The notes under the pieces: generated by a model | Database searches by the model: none | Told to the model about the DNA's origin: nothing | What the model saw: the letters and a program-made list of their open reading frames with translations, nothing else | NCBI GenBank assembly: GCA_036927565.1 | Contig: JAYESD010000004.1 | Location: 86,990,942 to 87,054,941 of the forward strand | Length of the DNA: 64,000 nt | Reading direction: 5' to 3' | From: Tuctoria greenei | Lineage: Eukaryota; Streptophyta; Magnoliopsida; Poales; Poaceae | Made by a program: the position numbers and the translations under genes | Shown here: one piece after another, positions 1-9,948 of the stretch | Numbering within the stretch: the stretch's first letter is position 1 | Layout: each line of letters begins with the position of its first letter

Positions 1-1020
1 TTTTCCTTTTTCTTGCTTTCATGACGATAGCTTCCCCTTCCCCTTCTCCTTCTCAACGTTCTTTTGAACTTGTTGATGAAGAGTGCCTCCTCCTCATTGG
101 TGTTGAGACTCTCTTCATTACTTTCTTCTCGTTCTTGAGACCTTGATGATGTTGCCTTGAATGCAACATCTTTCTTCTTGGAGGAGGTGAGCTTTTGGTG
201 GTCGTTGTAGAACATGGCCTCTCGCTCCATCATATCATGGTTAATGATTATCCCTAGCACTTATTCTAGAGTCATCTTATGAAATCCCGAACTCTCACGA
301 ATTAAGAAGCAAAGAGCGACATTCCACGGCATGAATGCCCGAATCATCCTCTTTACTACTTTGTGGTCCTCCATCGAGTGCATACATAAGAGCGGATCTT
401 GTTTATGAGGACTTTGAGGCGGTTGTACATGTCTTGGGGGGTCTCACCATCCATGATAGTGAACCTCTCAAGTTCACCCTCGATCATATCGATCTTCGCC
501 TCTCTAATGACACGGTTGCTCTCATGTGTCATCTTGAGTGTGTCCCATATGTCCTTGGCCACCTCCAACCCATCAATCCGGTTGAACTCCCCTCGAGTCA
601 AGGAGGAGGTGATCACTCCAACCAATTGAGCATTGCGGTGGAGTAGGACGGCTTGCTTCGGGTAACGTCTTCCTCATTCTTGGGAAGATGAACACCTGTC
701 AAGATAATTTGCCACAAGCTAGGGTTTAAGGAAATGAGATGCATCTTCATGTTATGCTTCCACATAGAGTAACCATTTCCATCAAATTGGGGAGGTTTCC
801 CAATAAGAATGGATAAATAATGATTTCTAGAAGTTAATCGCTCATAATTGTAAGGATATCGAGAGTAGTCTTGTGAACCACTCCCATTGGCGTCGTTCTC
901 CTTCTTAGGGAGATTCATCTTCTCACAAAGTCGCGCCTTGAGTAGACGCACTTCCTCGTCGTCTTTGGGATCATATTGAAGCACATCAACATTATTTGTC
1001 TTTTCATCGTTGATGATCAC
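1..1020 (-). pseudogene. gag: copia gag (UBN2-type), element G
   Basis: This is the capsid-like gag of a Ty1/copia element, which would package element RNA in cytoplasmic particles. The N-terminal part (1020-613) contains KPPQFDGNGYSMW, the usual start of the copia gag domain. The next part (625-356) contains GEFNRIDGLEVAKDIWDTLK and EGELERFTIMDGETPQDMYN, typical of the UBN2 family. A further frame continues to base 1 with an acidic and basic tail that includes a KKK/RRRRGRG stretch. At least two frameshifts (near 620 and near 370) separate the pieces, so no intact protein is made. The zinc knuckle and pol are not in the window. Confidence 0.82.
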
Positions 1021-1850
1021 TGGGCTATCACCCTTGTTGGCTATCTCCTCTCTGAGTTGTTAGACTCTTGGTGGAGAGACCTGCTCTAGTACCAATTGAA
1101 AGTCTCCTAGAGGGGGGTGAATAGGCAACATGACCTAAAATTGCTTAATCAAAGGATATTAAAACCTTGAGGTCAGACTAGTCTGGTTTGGGCAGACTAG
1201 TCTGCTTAGCACGCGGTGAAAACCTAAAAACTTGATTTCTACAAGTTATTTGCAGAATTTAGGTCAATGAAAGACAGATGAAAGGTCTAGAAACCTAGTA
1301 CAACTTAGATTAACAGATGTAAAAAATTAGGTTGCAAAATTTCAAAGAAGAACAATGCAAAGAATGATATGAATCCTAAAAGCAATTCTAGTGAATACCG
1401 AAAAGTAAAGCGAGAAGAGAGACACGATTTATCCTGTGGTTCAGCTCCACAAAGAAGTATACATCCACGATGAGAAGTCCACACAAGGACCGGGTATCAC
1501 TTGACCCTCTTCTCACCAAGCCACCATGAATGGCCGACTTGGTTTCCACTATCACAAAGGGTAATCACCGAGTTTTTGGGGCTGCTCACAAGTTGAGGTT
1601 CCCACAAATGAATACAGCAAGGAGCACACGAAGCTCAACTCACACAAGCCACAAAATGTAACACCAAGTGCAAGAGATCAAACCAAGAGCCAAACCACGA
1701 TGATCTTCCTTCACTCTCCTTCCCAAACCCTAATCTCCTCAAGATTTGGTCTTAGAGGGAAAAGTAGGCAGAGTAGAAGGCTTTAGAAGGCTCAAGGATC
1801 GTTGTGGCAGCACTAGGGTTCTAGATACTTCAAATAGGAGCCAGGGTCCC

Positions 1851-1860
1851 CTTTTTATAG
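1851..1860 (-). promoter_or_regulatory. TATA box in the LTR of element G
   Basis: The minus strand reads CTATAAAAAG here, a good plant TATA box. It lies about 915 bp from the outer LTR end and downstream (in the minus sense) of the main palindrome array, as expected for the U3/R promoter of this LTR. No transcription start was measured. Confidence 0.6.
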
Positions 1861-1891
1861 AGGTCTCGACAACTAATTGTTGCCAACCACT

Positions 1892-2465
1892 CAAGACTTG
1901 ACTAGTCTGGCCCTGGACCACAGACTAGTCCGGTCTCTAGGGACCACTGAGAACTCGACATCATACCTCGACAAAAGAGGTGATGTCCCCGCCAAATTTT
2001 GAATTTCAAACGGTCATGGCAACTCGGACTAGTCTGGCCATAAACGGACTAGTCTGAAGTGGGACAGAAAGCTTTAGTCCGGCTGAACACGGACTACTCT
2101 AGGAGTGCGCGGACTAGTCCAGCCCCTGAAGCAGACAAGTCCGGCCTCACAGGACTTGGCTTTGGGATCTCACACTAAGGCCAAAATGGACTTGTTCGTA
2201 CCCAAATGGACAAGTCCAAAATTGGACAGAAACCTTTAGTCCGTCCCAAAACGGGCTACTCTGGGGGGTCTGGACTAGTCCGGCCTCTATGGCGGACAAG
2301 TTCGACCTCCAAGGACTTAGCTCCACAAAAGCTCACCAAGGCAGAATGGACTATTCTGTACCCATACGGACAAGTCTAAACTCGAAAAGAGACCCTTAGT
2401 CCATCCCAAAACGGACTACTATGGCCAACCGGACTAGTCAGGCCTGAGGCCCGAACAATTCCGGT
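1892..2465 (-). repeat. array of GGACTAGTCC-type palindromes in U3 of copia G
   Basis: At least fifteen degenerate copies of a 10-bp palindrome (GGACTAGTCC, with variants GGACAAGTCC, AGACTAGTCC and GGACTACTCT) occur here, commonly as pairs 20-45 bp apart. Two more copies sit at 1172-1207, downstream of the TATA box. The same motif family is found in the gypsy LTRs at 21648, 28011, 44965 and 49167. The position upstream of the TATA box suggests binding sites or another U3 function, which is inference. Confidence 0.75.
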
Positions 2466-2776
2466 CCGTGGGGATTTTCTCTCAAAGGCTTATCACTTAG
2501 GTTTTTCACTCATCCACCACTTTTAACCCTCTTTGATGATCTCAGTGCACTTGATACACACACCCTCACATTGATATGGCTAGTCTAAACTCAACACAAT
2601 AGAAACCCTAATTTCTATGCTTGAGTCTTTGACGTTCGTGTCAACCTTTTCCTTTTTGAGGGATTTTGTCTCATTTCAATTGTCACACGTGTTCTTAAGA
2701 TAAACTCAGCTCATTAATCTCTTAAATTTTGTCATCAATCATACAAAACTCACGGGGATGCCTAGATGCACTTTCA

Positions 2777-3001
2777 CTCACCAACGCCTCTGATGCTGCC
2801 TAAGAAGACAGCTGGTCAGGCTGCAACGGTCACTTCCAAAGTGACCCCTCTTCCACACCTGCATAGATGTCACCTCTTGACTGCTCTCGCACTCCTATCG
2901 ATACATGTTATCACAATGAAGATTATAAAATTACATAAATAGAATTAAAGTCACACTAACCATCCGTTTAGAGAGGCGTAGCTAGCTGTACGCACCGAAC
3001 T
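2777..3001 (-). pseudogene. CACTA TNPA-like exon remnant between insertions
   Basis: This 225-bp stretch lies between copia G and Tat-A. Tat-A is flanked by the duplication GAACT (2997-3001 and 15713-15717), so removing it joins this stretch to 15718 onward, which is the TNPA-like gene of a CACTA transposon. On the minus strand there is a plausible splice acceptor (GATAG before GAGTGCGAG) after an A/T-rich stretch. The following frame (start ECESSQEVTSMQVW) stays open for about 40 codons. The assignment rests mainly on this continuity and not on a recognised domain. Confidence 0.5.
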
Positions 3002-3274
3002 TGTCGCTGCTTGGATCCGGCAGATCTCCCGACACTACCTTTGGTAGATCGAGGAGTTGTAGTTCGGTAATGGGCGCGCAGAGATTCAAGAAGGTGAAAG
3101 ACAATTGTACACAAAGATTTACGTGGTTCGGGCCGCCTGAGCATAATACCCTACTCCACGGGGTGTGTTGGTGTTGTATTAAGCGTGTGAGTCTAGAAGA
3201 AGCTCCAGAAGAAGAAGCTCGTCTAGCTCAGGGAGTTCAGTAGTGGTCTGGAACCGTCCCTTGTGTATCATCGG

Positions 3275-3301
3275 CCAGTCCTTTTATAGTACCAGGACTG
3301 G
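3275..3301 (-). promoter_or_regulatory. TATA box inside an inverted repeat, Tat LTR
   Basis: The minus strand reads CTATAAAAGG (3280-3289), a near-ideal plant TATA box. It sits between perfect 8-bp arms, CCAGTCCT (3275-3282) and AGGACTGG (3294-3301). The same layout recurs at 15105-15129, 50039-50061 and 62297-62323 (the last with one arm mismatch). It is the likely core promoter for gag-pol RNA in the 5' LTR copies. Confidence 0.65.
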
Positions 3302-3443
3302 TCGTTACACCGTTAGCCTGGCCCGACATATGGCCCCAGTGGTTACACATGCTTGATACACAATTAATGAGGTTAGTTACCCTTAATAGCCTTGTAACGG
3401 GCCTTAACAGTGCCGTTACCAGTATTAAGGGCCATCCGATCGT

Positions 3444-3470
3444 GTGTCATTAATATGGTATTAATGACAC
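3444..3470. repeat. 12-bp perfect inverted repeat in U3 of the Tat LTR
   Basis: The arms GTGTCATTAATA and TATTAATGACAC are separated by three bases. The repeat is kept at 15273-15299, 50206-50232 and 62466-62492 (spacer TGG, or TAG in the last). It lies about 155 bp upstream of the LTR TATA box in the element's own direction, so it could be a protein-binding site or a DNA hairpin in U3. Confidence 0.75.
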
Positions 3471-3883
3471 TTAATCGGGTCTTGAAGTCTTTGATTGCTC
3501 CTTGAAGGTCCGGAGCCGTTGGGGGGTCCACCAGCCTGATTGTTGAAAATGAAGGTCCGGCGGTCACCACGTGGCAGCTCTGGAGCTTACCGTCGTGGAC
3601 GGGTAGGTCCAGTGCTGTTGGACACGTGTCAGTACCGGATCTTCCCTCTGTCTGGGGTTAGGTCCGAGGGTGCCATACTGGTATTCTGTCCGGAGCTTTC
3701 CCATGTGTGGGTGATAGCTCCGGTCTTATGATACATGTGGCGGCCCTGGGACTAACCATGTCGAGGAAGCAGGCCCGATTACGCCTGACATGTGGGGCTA
3801 TCAAAGGTCTTCAAATCTGGTAGATGGAGTTTCCTTGTGATCTTTGCAATCCCAAGGGGTACTCGGTACGTAGGGTACCGACA

Positions 3884-4420
3884 GTGGCCCCCTGGGCCCA
3901 CCTCCGGGGGAGACCTTTTGGATGAAGTCATTCTGCCAGAGGTGGGTCCATTCTTCGGTTTTTGAGTCGTGTCTTCAAGGGTCTTCGGACGTGCCAATGG
4001 AGATAGTTCGTAGTTAAACCTCCACCGCGTGGCATATCCAGGAGGCGGCAGGTGAGATCTCAGCATGCAGATCTCACGCAATTGAAGGTCACCGGTTCCC
4101 GATACAAAAATCGTATCGTTTCCGCGCGCCCTGTCAGGCCGCCGCCTTCGGGTTTCCCGCCTTTCATGATGACAACCTTTCACCTGGTGGAAGAACCTCG
4201 ACTTGATCGTCGGGGTGGCCCCGGGCCCCCTTGTCACTAGCGGGGTGAAGTTTTTGACTGGTATCATTGGTTCCTCTGCGGTTTCCATCCAAGCATTGTG
4301 GGGGCTTACTTAAGAAGGAAAGCACACATCGTTTGGGGTTCTTTACGCCTTTCATTCGAACTTGCGCTCAAACTTTCCAAACTTTCGCTTGCCTTTCCTC
4401 TCTTGCCTCGCTGTGTCGCG
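3884..4420 (+). promoter_or_regulatory. leader and putative promoter of the Tat-A antisense gene
   Basis: This 537-bp stretch lies between the LTR and the first codon of the antisense gene. It contains a 9-bp inverted repeat (GTGAGATCT at 4052-4060, AGATCTCAC at 4069-4077) and a second hairpin around 4100-4119 (GATAC and GTATC arms). A pyrimidine-rich run at about 4370-4412 resembles a plant Y patch just before the start codon. The two hairpins are kept in Tat-B at 50814-50839 and 50861-50881. Promoter function is inferred from position and conservation. Confidence 0.45.
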
Positions 4421-7400
4421 ATGGAGTTGGGTCTCCACCAGAGCCGACTGAAGTCCGATGATGATTTGAAGAAGGTCTGGGCCCTCATGGGATGGTCCCC
4501 TGACTTCTTCAACCACTTGGTCCATGCCGGCAAGCTTCCGTTCGAGAAGGAACACGCTGGCGACATGGTGTATTTCTCCGCGTACGCCATGGTGGGGCTG
4601 ATCCCACCTTTCTCCTCTTTCTTCTTGATGCTGCTAGACTTCTATGGTCTGCAGCTATACCACCTTGGTCCCCACTCCATTTTGCTGGTGTCAATCTTTG
4701 TCCACTTTTGCGAGATGTGGGTGGGCATTCCCCCCTGCATTGAGCTCTTCCGCACCTTCTTCACTGTCCAAACTAGAGGCAGGAATGACGAGTACCTTGG
4801 CTTCTACTATTTTGTGAAACGCAAGAAGTGCTCGTACAAGTACTTGCGGTCGTTACCTTCTGGTAAGTGGGATGACTGGAAGAAGGATTGGATTGTCATC
4901 AGGATGGAGAAGCACGAGAAGTTGGAGCTGCCGGAAGGCCTCCCCAACATCGACACTGCAGTTTGGAGTGAAGCTCCGGTGTTGTCGGACGCCTTCAACC
5001 CTGCTCTGACCAGAATCCACCTGTGCGTGGAAGGAGGGGTGACTACTCAGGCGGTGTTTTGCAACTTCCTGACCAACAAGTGGGCTCTGCTGAAGAGGAG
5101 GGAGAAGCTTGCTTGGGCCCTCAACAGTATGTTGGACGATGACCGGATCGAGATCGGTTTGAAGTCCAACATGGAGGGTGCAACTTTGGAGTTCCACCTC
5201 AAGAAGTTCCAGCACGGCATTGACGTCAAGGGCGACGACTTGGCTCCTCCGGCAGCTTTCCTCCCTCTGAACATGGAGGCAGAGTTCAGCAGGGAGCTCC
5301 GGTGGACGATGCCAGTGCTTGACGACCTCGGTGTCGTTGAGAGGCGTTCGATCACCGGGTTGGCAATCTCTGAAGCTCCTGAAGGCGGCTCCGTTCCTGC
5401 TCCGAAGCAAAGAACCGAAGTCGCAGGCAAGGGCAAGGAGTCGGCCGAGCCCTTGAGCCGTAAGAGGAAGCATGCTGACAGAAGGTCCGTCAGACCTGCT
5501 TCTTCCGTGGTAACTCCTTCTCCTCGGAGGGGGAGGTCTACAACGGCGGCATCTACTCCAGCAGCGGCATCTTCCCGGGGTGCTAGCTCCGGCCAAGTGA
5601 CTCCAGTACTAGGGCCAGCTGAGGGCTTTGGATCCGGAGGTCCTTCCCTGTCGAGGGGGGCCTCGACGAGGGCAGCGCCGATAGCAGCAGGAAGCTCCAG
5701 GGGAACCTCCGGGACTACCATGCCAGTGGCGGCTGGGGCCAGTCCGGAGCGTCCGGAGAAGAGGTTCCGTGCTAACTGGTGCGGAAGCCTTCCGAGGTAA
5801 TTTTTGATTTTTTACCTCAGTCAGTTGTTTCATTGTTAACTGTATTTTGAGTTTCTTCGTCCTTCATCCACAGCGTCCCTAAGAAAAATTGTTGAAGCTC
5901 CGGTCCCTGCAGCAGCGGTTGAGGCTGTGCAGGCTGAAGCTCCGGCTCCGACTCCAGCGCCGCCCCAAGAGGTTGCTGAGGCTGTGGCAGCCCTGACGCT
6001 GGCTGTTGGACCTCGACTCATCCCCAGAAGCTCCTGTGGTAGCACCGGACCACAGGAATGAAGATGTACCAGCGGCGCCAGCCCCAGAGGTTGAAGCTTC
6101 GGGCTTGGATGCTGAGATGTTGGACGCTCTGGCCAAAGAGCCGGAGGTAGCTGCGATTCCGGCCCTAAAGCCGGATGTTGTTGAAGCCCCGGAGTCAATT
6201 CCGGAGGTCGGAACTTCTGCTGCAAGTACTTCCTCGACGGCGGCCGAGGCTATCCCGGAGGACGGCCCTAGTGCCGTGGAAGCTCAGGGGACCGCTCTTG
6301 TAGATTTGGATCCAATTTTTGTTGCTGAAGATCCGCTGGAGCCAGCGGAGAGGACCCCGGCAGGTCCGGACTCGATCCCCCTATCGTTGTCTATCGACAA
6401 CGCCTGCTCCAGTCTTCACCAGGTCCAGCTGGCCTTCTACCATGACAGCAAGGCCCTCGAGGAGGAGCGCCAAACCCTTAGGAGGTGGCGTAACCGACTC
6501 CATTTCGAGACCAAGCTGGCGCAGTCGAGGCTGGCTGACGGCAAGGAGTGGGTACAAAGGGAGAAGGTCCGCCTGGAGTATTGGGGTAAGCTGTTGGATG
6601 AGAGGGAAAGCATGATGCGAACCCACGACAACCAGTCTCGGGCCATCTATGAGCAGGCAAAGGCTGCAAATAGCGCTGCGGATGGTCGCCAGGAAAGGCT
6701 CGCCGCCATCCACGATAGTCTCGTCAAGCGCCGAGAGGCTCTTGAAGCGCGGGAGAGACAGCTCGAAGATGAAGAGCAGAAATTCCTGGATCTGCGGGAT
6801 GACCTCGTGAAGAGGGAGGAAGAGCTTGTCAAAAAGACAAATTTGGCTGACAAGAGCCTCGAAGAACACACCAAGAAATTGGAGGAGCGTTGCGAGGAGG
6901 AGGAGAAGAAGGCCTGGGAGCGAGGGCAAGATCTCTACAAGCAGGAGAATGCCATCGCCGCCAGGGAGAAGAAAGTGCGGGGCCGTGAGAAAGATCTGGT
7001 CAACCGCCAGAATGAGATCCACCTCCAGGAGGAAGAGCTCAGCAAACTCAAAAGGCAAGTTGCTGAAAAGATTCAGCAGAATGCCAAAGAGGTGGAGCAT
7101 CTTGCTCGGGAGAGCTCGGAGCTTGCGGCAGCCAAAAGATCCTTGGCAGAGATGCGTAGCGCAAGGGTTGTGGAATCCCAACAAGTTTGGGACTTCCTGG
7201 GCAAGGCCAACGACGCGCTGACGCCAATGGGCTTCAGTCCCGTGCGTCCGGATGATCCGGAGCCGGAGCTGGACCAGGCATTGGAGGCGCTGGGTTCAGT
7301 AGGAAACAAGCTCGCCAAGATGGGAGATGTCATCGCGGACCAATTTGAAACAGAGGGTCAGTCCCTGGCGAAGAACATCACAGAGTTTGTGCTGACGTGC

Positions 7401-7532
7401 TATACCAGCCGGGACCTTCAATTCCCTCTGGACCCGGTGCTTGAAGGCCCCATCGAAGGAGAGGGTGAAGCCGCCCGAGCCAGCATGTCGGAGGTGGCCC
7501 AGAGGGTCGCCCAGTTCTTTCATAGGGTCTAG
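4421..7532 (+). pseudogene. Tat antisense gene, copy A (gypsy-type transposon domain plus coiled coil), two exons
   Basis: Exon 1 is 4421-5796, the intron 5797-5873 (77 bp, GT...AG) and exon 2 5874-7532. The start is ATG 4421, conserved in Tat-B; an upstream in-frame ATG at 4298 is not conserved. Residues of about 15-230 (MGWSPDFF, MLLDFYGLQLYHLGP, FVHFCEMWVGIPP) match the 'putative gypsy type transposon' (Transposase_28) family. A Ser/Pro/Arg-rich, nuclear-signal-like stretch (RKRKHADRR) follows. Exon 2 encodes an acidic Pro/Ala region, then a long charged coiled coil (EERQTLRRW to EVEHLARESSEL) and a conserved tail ending AQFFHRV. Exon 1 is fully open here. Exon 2 carries a +1 shift just after the acceptor and an 8-base deletion near 6005 relative to Tat-B. 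Function is unknown. Confidence 0.8.
5797..5873 (+). other. intron of the Tat-A antisense gene
   Basis: The donor is CCGAG|GTAATT and the acceptor TCATCCACAG|CG, with a T-rich stretch between. The 77-bp length and both sites are the same in Tat-B (52566-52642). There, removal joins the exons in frame with no stop at the junction. Confidence 0.75.
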
Positions 7533-8853
7533 GACCATCTCTCTGTAGCTCCCGCTTGTATTCTCTCTTCTTCTTCTCCAATTTTGTAATCTCTTGTCTC
7601 CAAATGAATGAAATCCAATTTTTTGTGAATTCAAATTTCATTTTTTGTCTTCAACACCACCTTTGTCTCACTTGGCCCCCTAGTGGATGTACACAAATTG
7701 ATTGTGAACATGTACCAAGAGGATGTAATGGTTGTTGAAGACTTGCGTGCTTCGAACATGTAGAATGTAGGTCTGAAGTCTTCGATAGTGTAGGACCCCT
7801 AAGGTTGTCAGAGCTTAGTGGCTCTGGCATTGACCATCGTAGGAGCTTAGTAGCTCCGGCAGTAGTCACCATCAACACGTAAAGCATCGATGGTTAGCCC
7901 TCTGGGGTGTCGGATCTTTGTAGCTCCGGCAGTGACCTCTGTCAACACATGGTGTGTCAACGGCAGACTCCACTTTAGAGTCTTTCCACCATCTTCATGT
8001 TGACGGCATGCCCCCTAGCTTTACCGGAGCTGAGTAGCTCCAGTGATGCTCAATGTCAATGTTTGAACATCGAACACAAGCCACCTGGGAGATGTCGGAG
8101 CTTTGGCAGCTTCGGCTTCATTCACCATCATCATGTAATATTTATTTTTCCTGCACACTGAAGTCAAGAAAAATAGTAAAATCCGTTTCCTATCTATAAC
8201 TTTGTTGCGGCTTACTATTCCCGAGAAAGTTTTAAGTCGAACACAATTCTAAATACAATCAAGAGCGTCGTCTTATTTTTTTCAGGTCCGATCGTTTCTG
8301 GACTCGCCTTACTTCAGCCTGCCGGGGTATAGGTAGAGTGGCGTACTTAGGGTGCATGACCAAGCTAAGTCGATAGCACACTCCGGCCCTAGATTGGCCC
8401 GGTGGCATTCAAACGAGTAGGCCATCAACAATGTTTGAACCCAGAAGGATAGACAATGCAACTTAAATTGTACATGAACTGGTCGAGCTAAAGTTTCTTA
8501 AGAACTGCAAAACTTTGCTATAGACAAGAAAGAGAAAAATAAAAAATATTGAGCCTGTACAAAGTAAATGCACGTGGAGTCTGTTTTCACACAATGATGT
8601 CTTTCATTATAGGTACGGGGTACAGGGGAAACAAGTACACTCTTAGGGTACGGAACCAGGCTAAGTGTGTTTCGTTTCTCATTTGACCCAAGGTAACTAG
8701 CTACACCTTTAGTTCTGAGACTGTGACAAGTGTTGCATGGACGTTGTGGACCTAACTGGGTAGGTCCGGCTGCTATCCCGGAGGAGCTACCCGACTCTGT
8801 ACAATGACTCTATAACATACATCACGTGTAATTAAAGACTCACCTCCGTGATA
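7533..8853. other. convergent 3' region of Tat-A with a hairpin series, no gene seen
   Basis: This 1.3 kb lies between the end of the plus-strand antisense gene and the end of minus-strand pol. A plant-like polyadenylation context (TTTGTAATCT, then AATGAATGAAAT at about 7602-7613) follows the antisense gene. Between about 7805 and 8120 there are five short hairpins of the form GGAGCTTAGTAGCTCC, spaced irregularly, each followed by a CAGTGACC- or CATTGACC-like string. I see no open frame of note. The same layout is at 54711-56031. Confidence 0.6.
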
Positions 8854-9948
8854 TTAAGCGTAGAACTTACGGAGGTGCTCAATGTTCCAAGGATTTGGGA
8901 GAGGTGTCTCATCCTCAGTTGCCAAGCGAACACATCGGGGACGGGATACTTTGATCACTCAGAAGGGTCCCTCCCAACTGGGGGAGAGTTTGTTTAACCC
9001 TTCTCTGGATTGTATTCTCCGTAGCACCAGATCGCCTTCCTCGAGCTGTTGGCTGTGAACATGCCGTTGGTGATAGCGCCGAAGATCTTGGCGGTATCGG
9101 GCATTCCGAACAGCTACTCGGCACCTTCCCTCTTCAAGGAGGTCAAGGTCTTCACGCTGAAGCTTGTCCTGCATGGCTTCGTCGGAGGTCCGGACTCGGA
9201 GCGACCCCAAGGTGATTTCCGAAGGAAGGACTGCTTCAGCTCCGTACACCAGGAAGAAGGGTGTCTCTCCAGTTGACCGGTTTGGAGTTGTCCTGTTGGC
9301 CCATAGAGTGGGCGGTAGCTCTTCGATCCAATCGGCTCCATGTTTTTTCAGGCTCTCATATGTGCGCGTCTTGAGTCCTTTCAGGATTTCTGCATTTGCT
9401 CTCTCGGCTTGTCCATTGCTTGCCGGGTGAGCTACGGAGGCGTAACTGACTTGGATGTCGAGGTCTTTGCAGTATCCTTGGAAAGCAGAGCTTGTGAATT
9501 GGGTCCCATTATCTGTTATGATTTTGTTCGGGACTCCAAATCTGCATACGATGGACTGGAAGAAGTTGATAGCCGATTGCTTGTTTATTGTCATAACTGG
9601 AGTTGCTTCCGGCCATTTGGTGAACTTGTCAATGGCAACATAAAAGAACTTGTAACCTCCGACGGCTCTTGGGAAAGGTCCCAAGATGTGCATCCCCCAC
9701 ACAACGAAAGGCCATATAGGAGGTATCATTTGTAGAGGCTGAGCCGGTGTGTGAATTTGCTTTGCATGGAACTGGCATTCTTCGCATTTCTTCACTAGCG
9801 CAGTTGCATCCTGGAGCATTGTAGGCCAATAGAAGCCATGCAGGAAGGCTTTACCGACCAGTGCACGGGAAGACGCGTGGTTCCCACACTCGCCTCCATG
9901 GATTTCTACGAGGAGCTCGCAACCTTCTTCCCTTGTGATGCACCGCAT
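8854..9948 (-). pseudogene. pol (IN): integrase, Tat-A pol C-terminus
   Basis: This integrase would insert element cDNA into chromosomes. An HHCC-type zinc region (HGGECGNHASS, then KKCEECQFHAK) is followed by the DDE core. The second and third acidic positions are visible (ITDNGTQF and SNGQAERANAEIL), but the first is replaced by His (WGMHILGPF, where Asp is expected). A single TGA about 35 codons before the end (near 8960) interrupts the frame. The natural stop is TAA at 8854-8856, in frame and at the same place as in Tat-B. No chromodomain is seen, as expected for Tat. Confidence 0.88.

Larger units (their letters stand above)
1..2776 (-). mobile_element. Ty1/copia element G, 5' part (gag and 5' LTR)
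   Basis: This is the left, truncated end of a copia retrotransposon read on the minus strand. Its 5' LTR lies at 1097-2776, its primer binding site just inside, and a decayed gag runs to base 1; pol and the 3' LTR lie outside the window. The LTR ends are TGAAAG and CTTTCA. The PBS-like site (complement of 1084-1096, TTGGTACTAGAGC) resembles the initiator-Met site TGGTATCAGAGC with two changes. The element abuts CACTA coding sequence at 2777, so it probably inserted into that transposon, but the target duplication cannot be checked from one end. Confidence 0.85.
1097..2776 (-). repeat. 5' LTR of copia element G (1680 bp)
   Basis: The LTR is bounded by TGAAAG at 1097 and CTTTCA ending at 2776, and on the minus strand it leads directly into the PBS and gag. 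It holds a TATA box (1851-1860, minus) and many copies of GGACTAGTCC-like palindromes, mostly upstream of that TATA box. The second LTR is not in the window, so the limits rest on the terminal inverted bases, the PBS and the switch to CACTA sequence at 2777. Confidence 0.8.
3002..3883 (-). repeat. 3' LTR of Tat-A (882 bp)
   Basis: The left copy of the terminal repeat is the 3' LTR because the element reads leftward. It matches 14847-15712, 49764-50645 and 62024-62904. It contains a TATA box held in a hairpin (3275-3301) and a 12-bp inverted repeat (3444-3470). The purine-rich tract that would prime plus-strand synthesis is the complement of 3884-3900, reading GGGCCCAGGGGGCCAC immediately before the LTR. 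Confidence 0.92.

Noticed and set aside
1892..2465. Regularly spaced short palindromes resembling a CRISPR-like array
   Set aside because: Units are 10 bp, degenerate and irregularly spaced, the DNA is plant LTR sequence with a TATA box, and no cas-like genes exist here.
4298..4420. Longer N-terminus for the Tat-A antisense protein starting at 4298
   Set aside because: The upstream ATG is missing in Tat-B, while ATG 4421/51183 is shared and starts the conserved region.
4853..5721. Long minus-strand open frames of 224-247 codons opposite the antisense gene
   Set aside because: They are mirror frames of a GC-rich coding region, have no family motifs, and are not kept at the same length in Tat-B.
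6381..7184. Leu-rich minus-strand frame of 267 codons opposite the coiled coil (also at 53562-54362)
   Set aside because: The complement of Glu/Lys-rich coiled-coil codons automatically gives Leu/Phe-rich frames; no motif and no start context.
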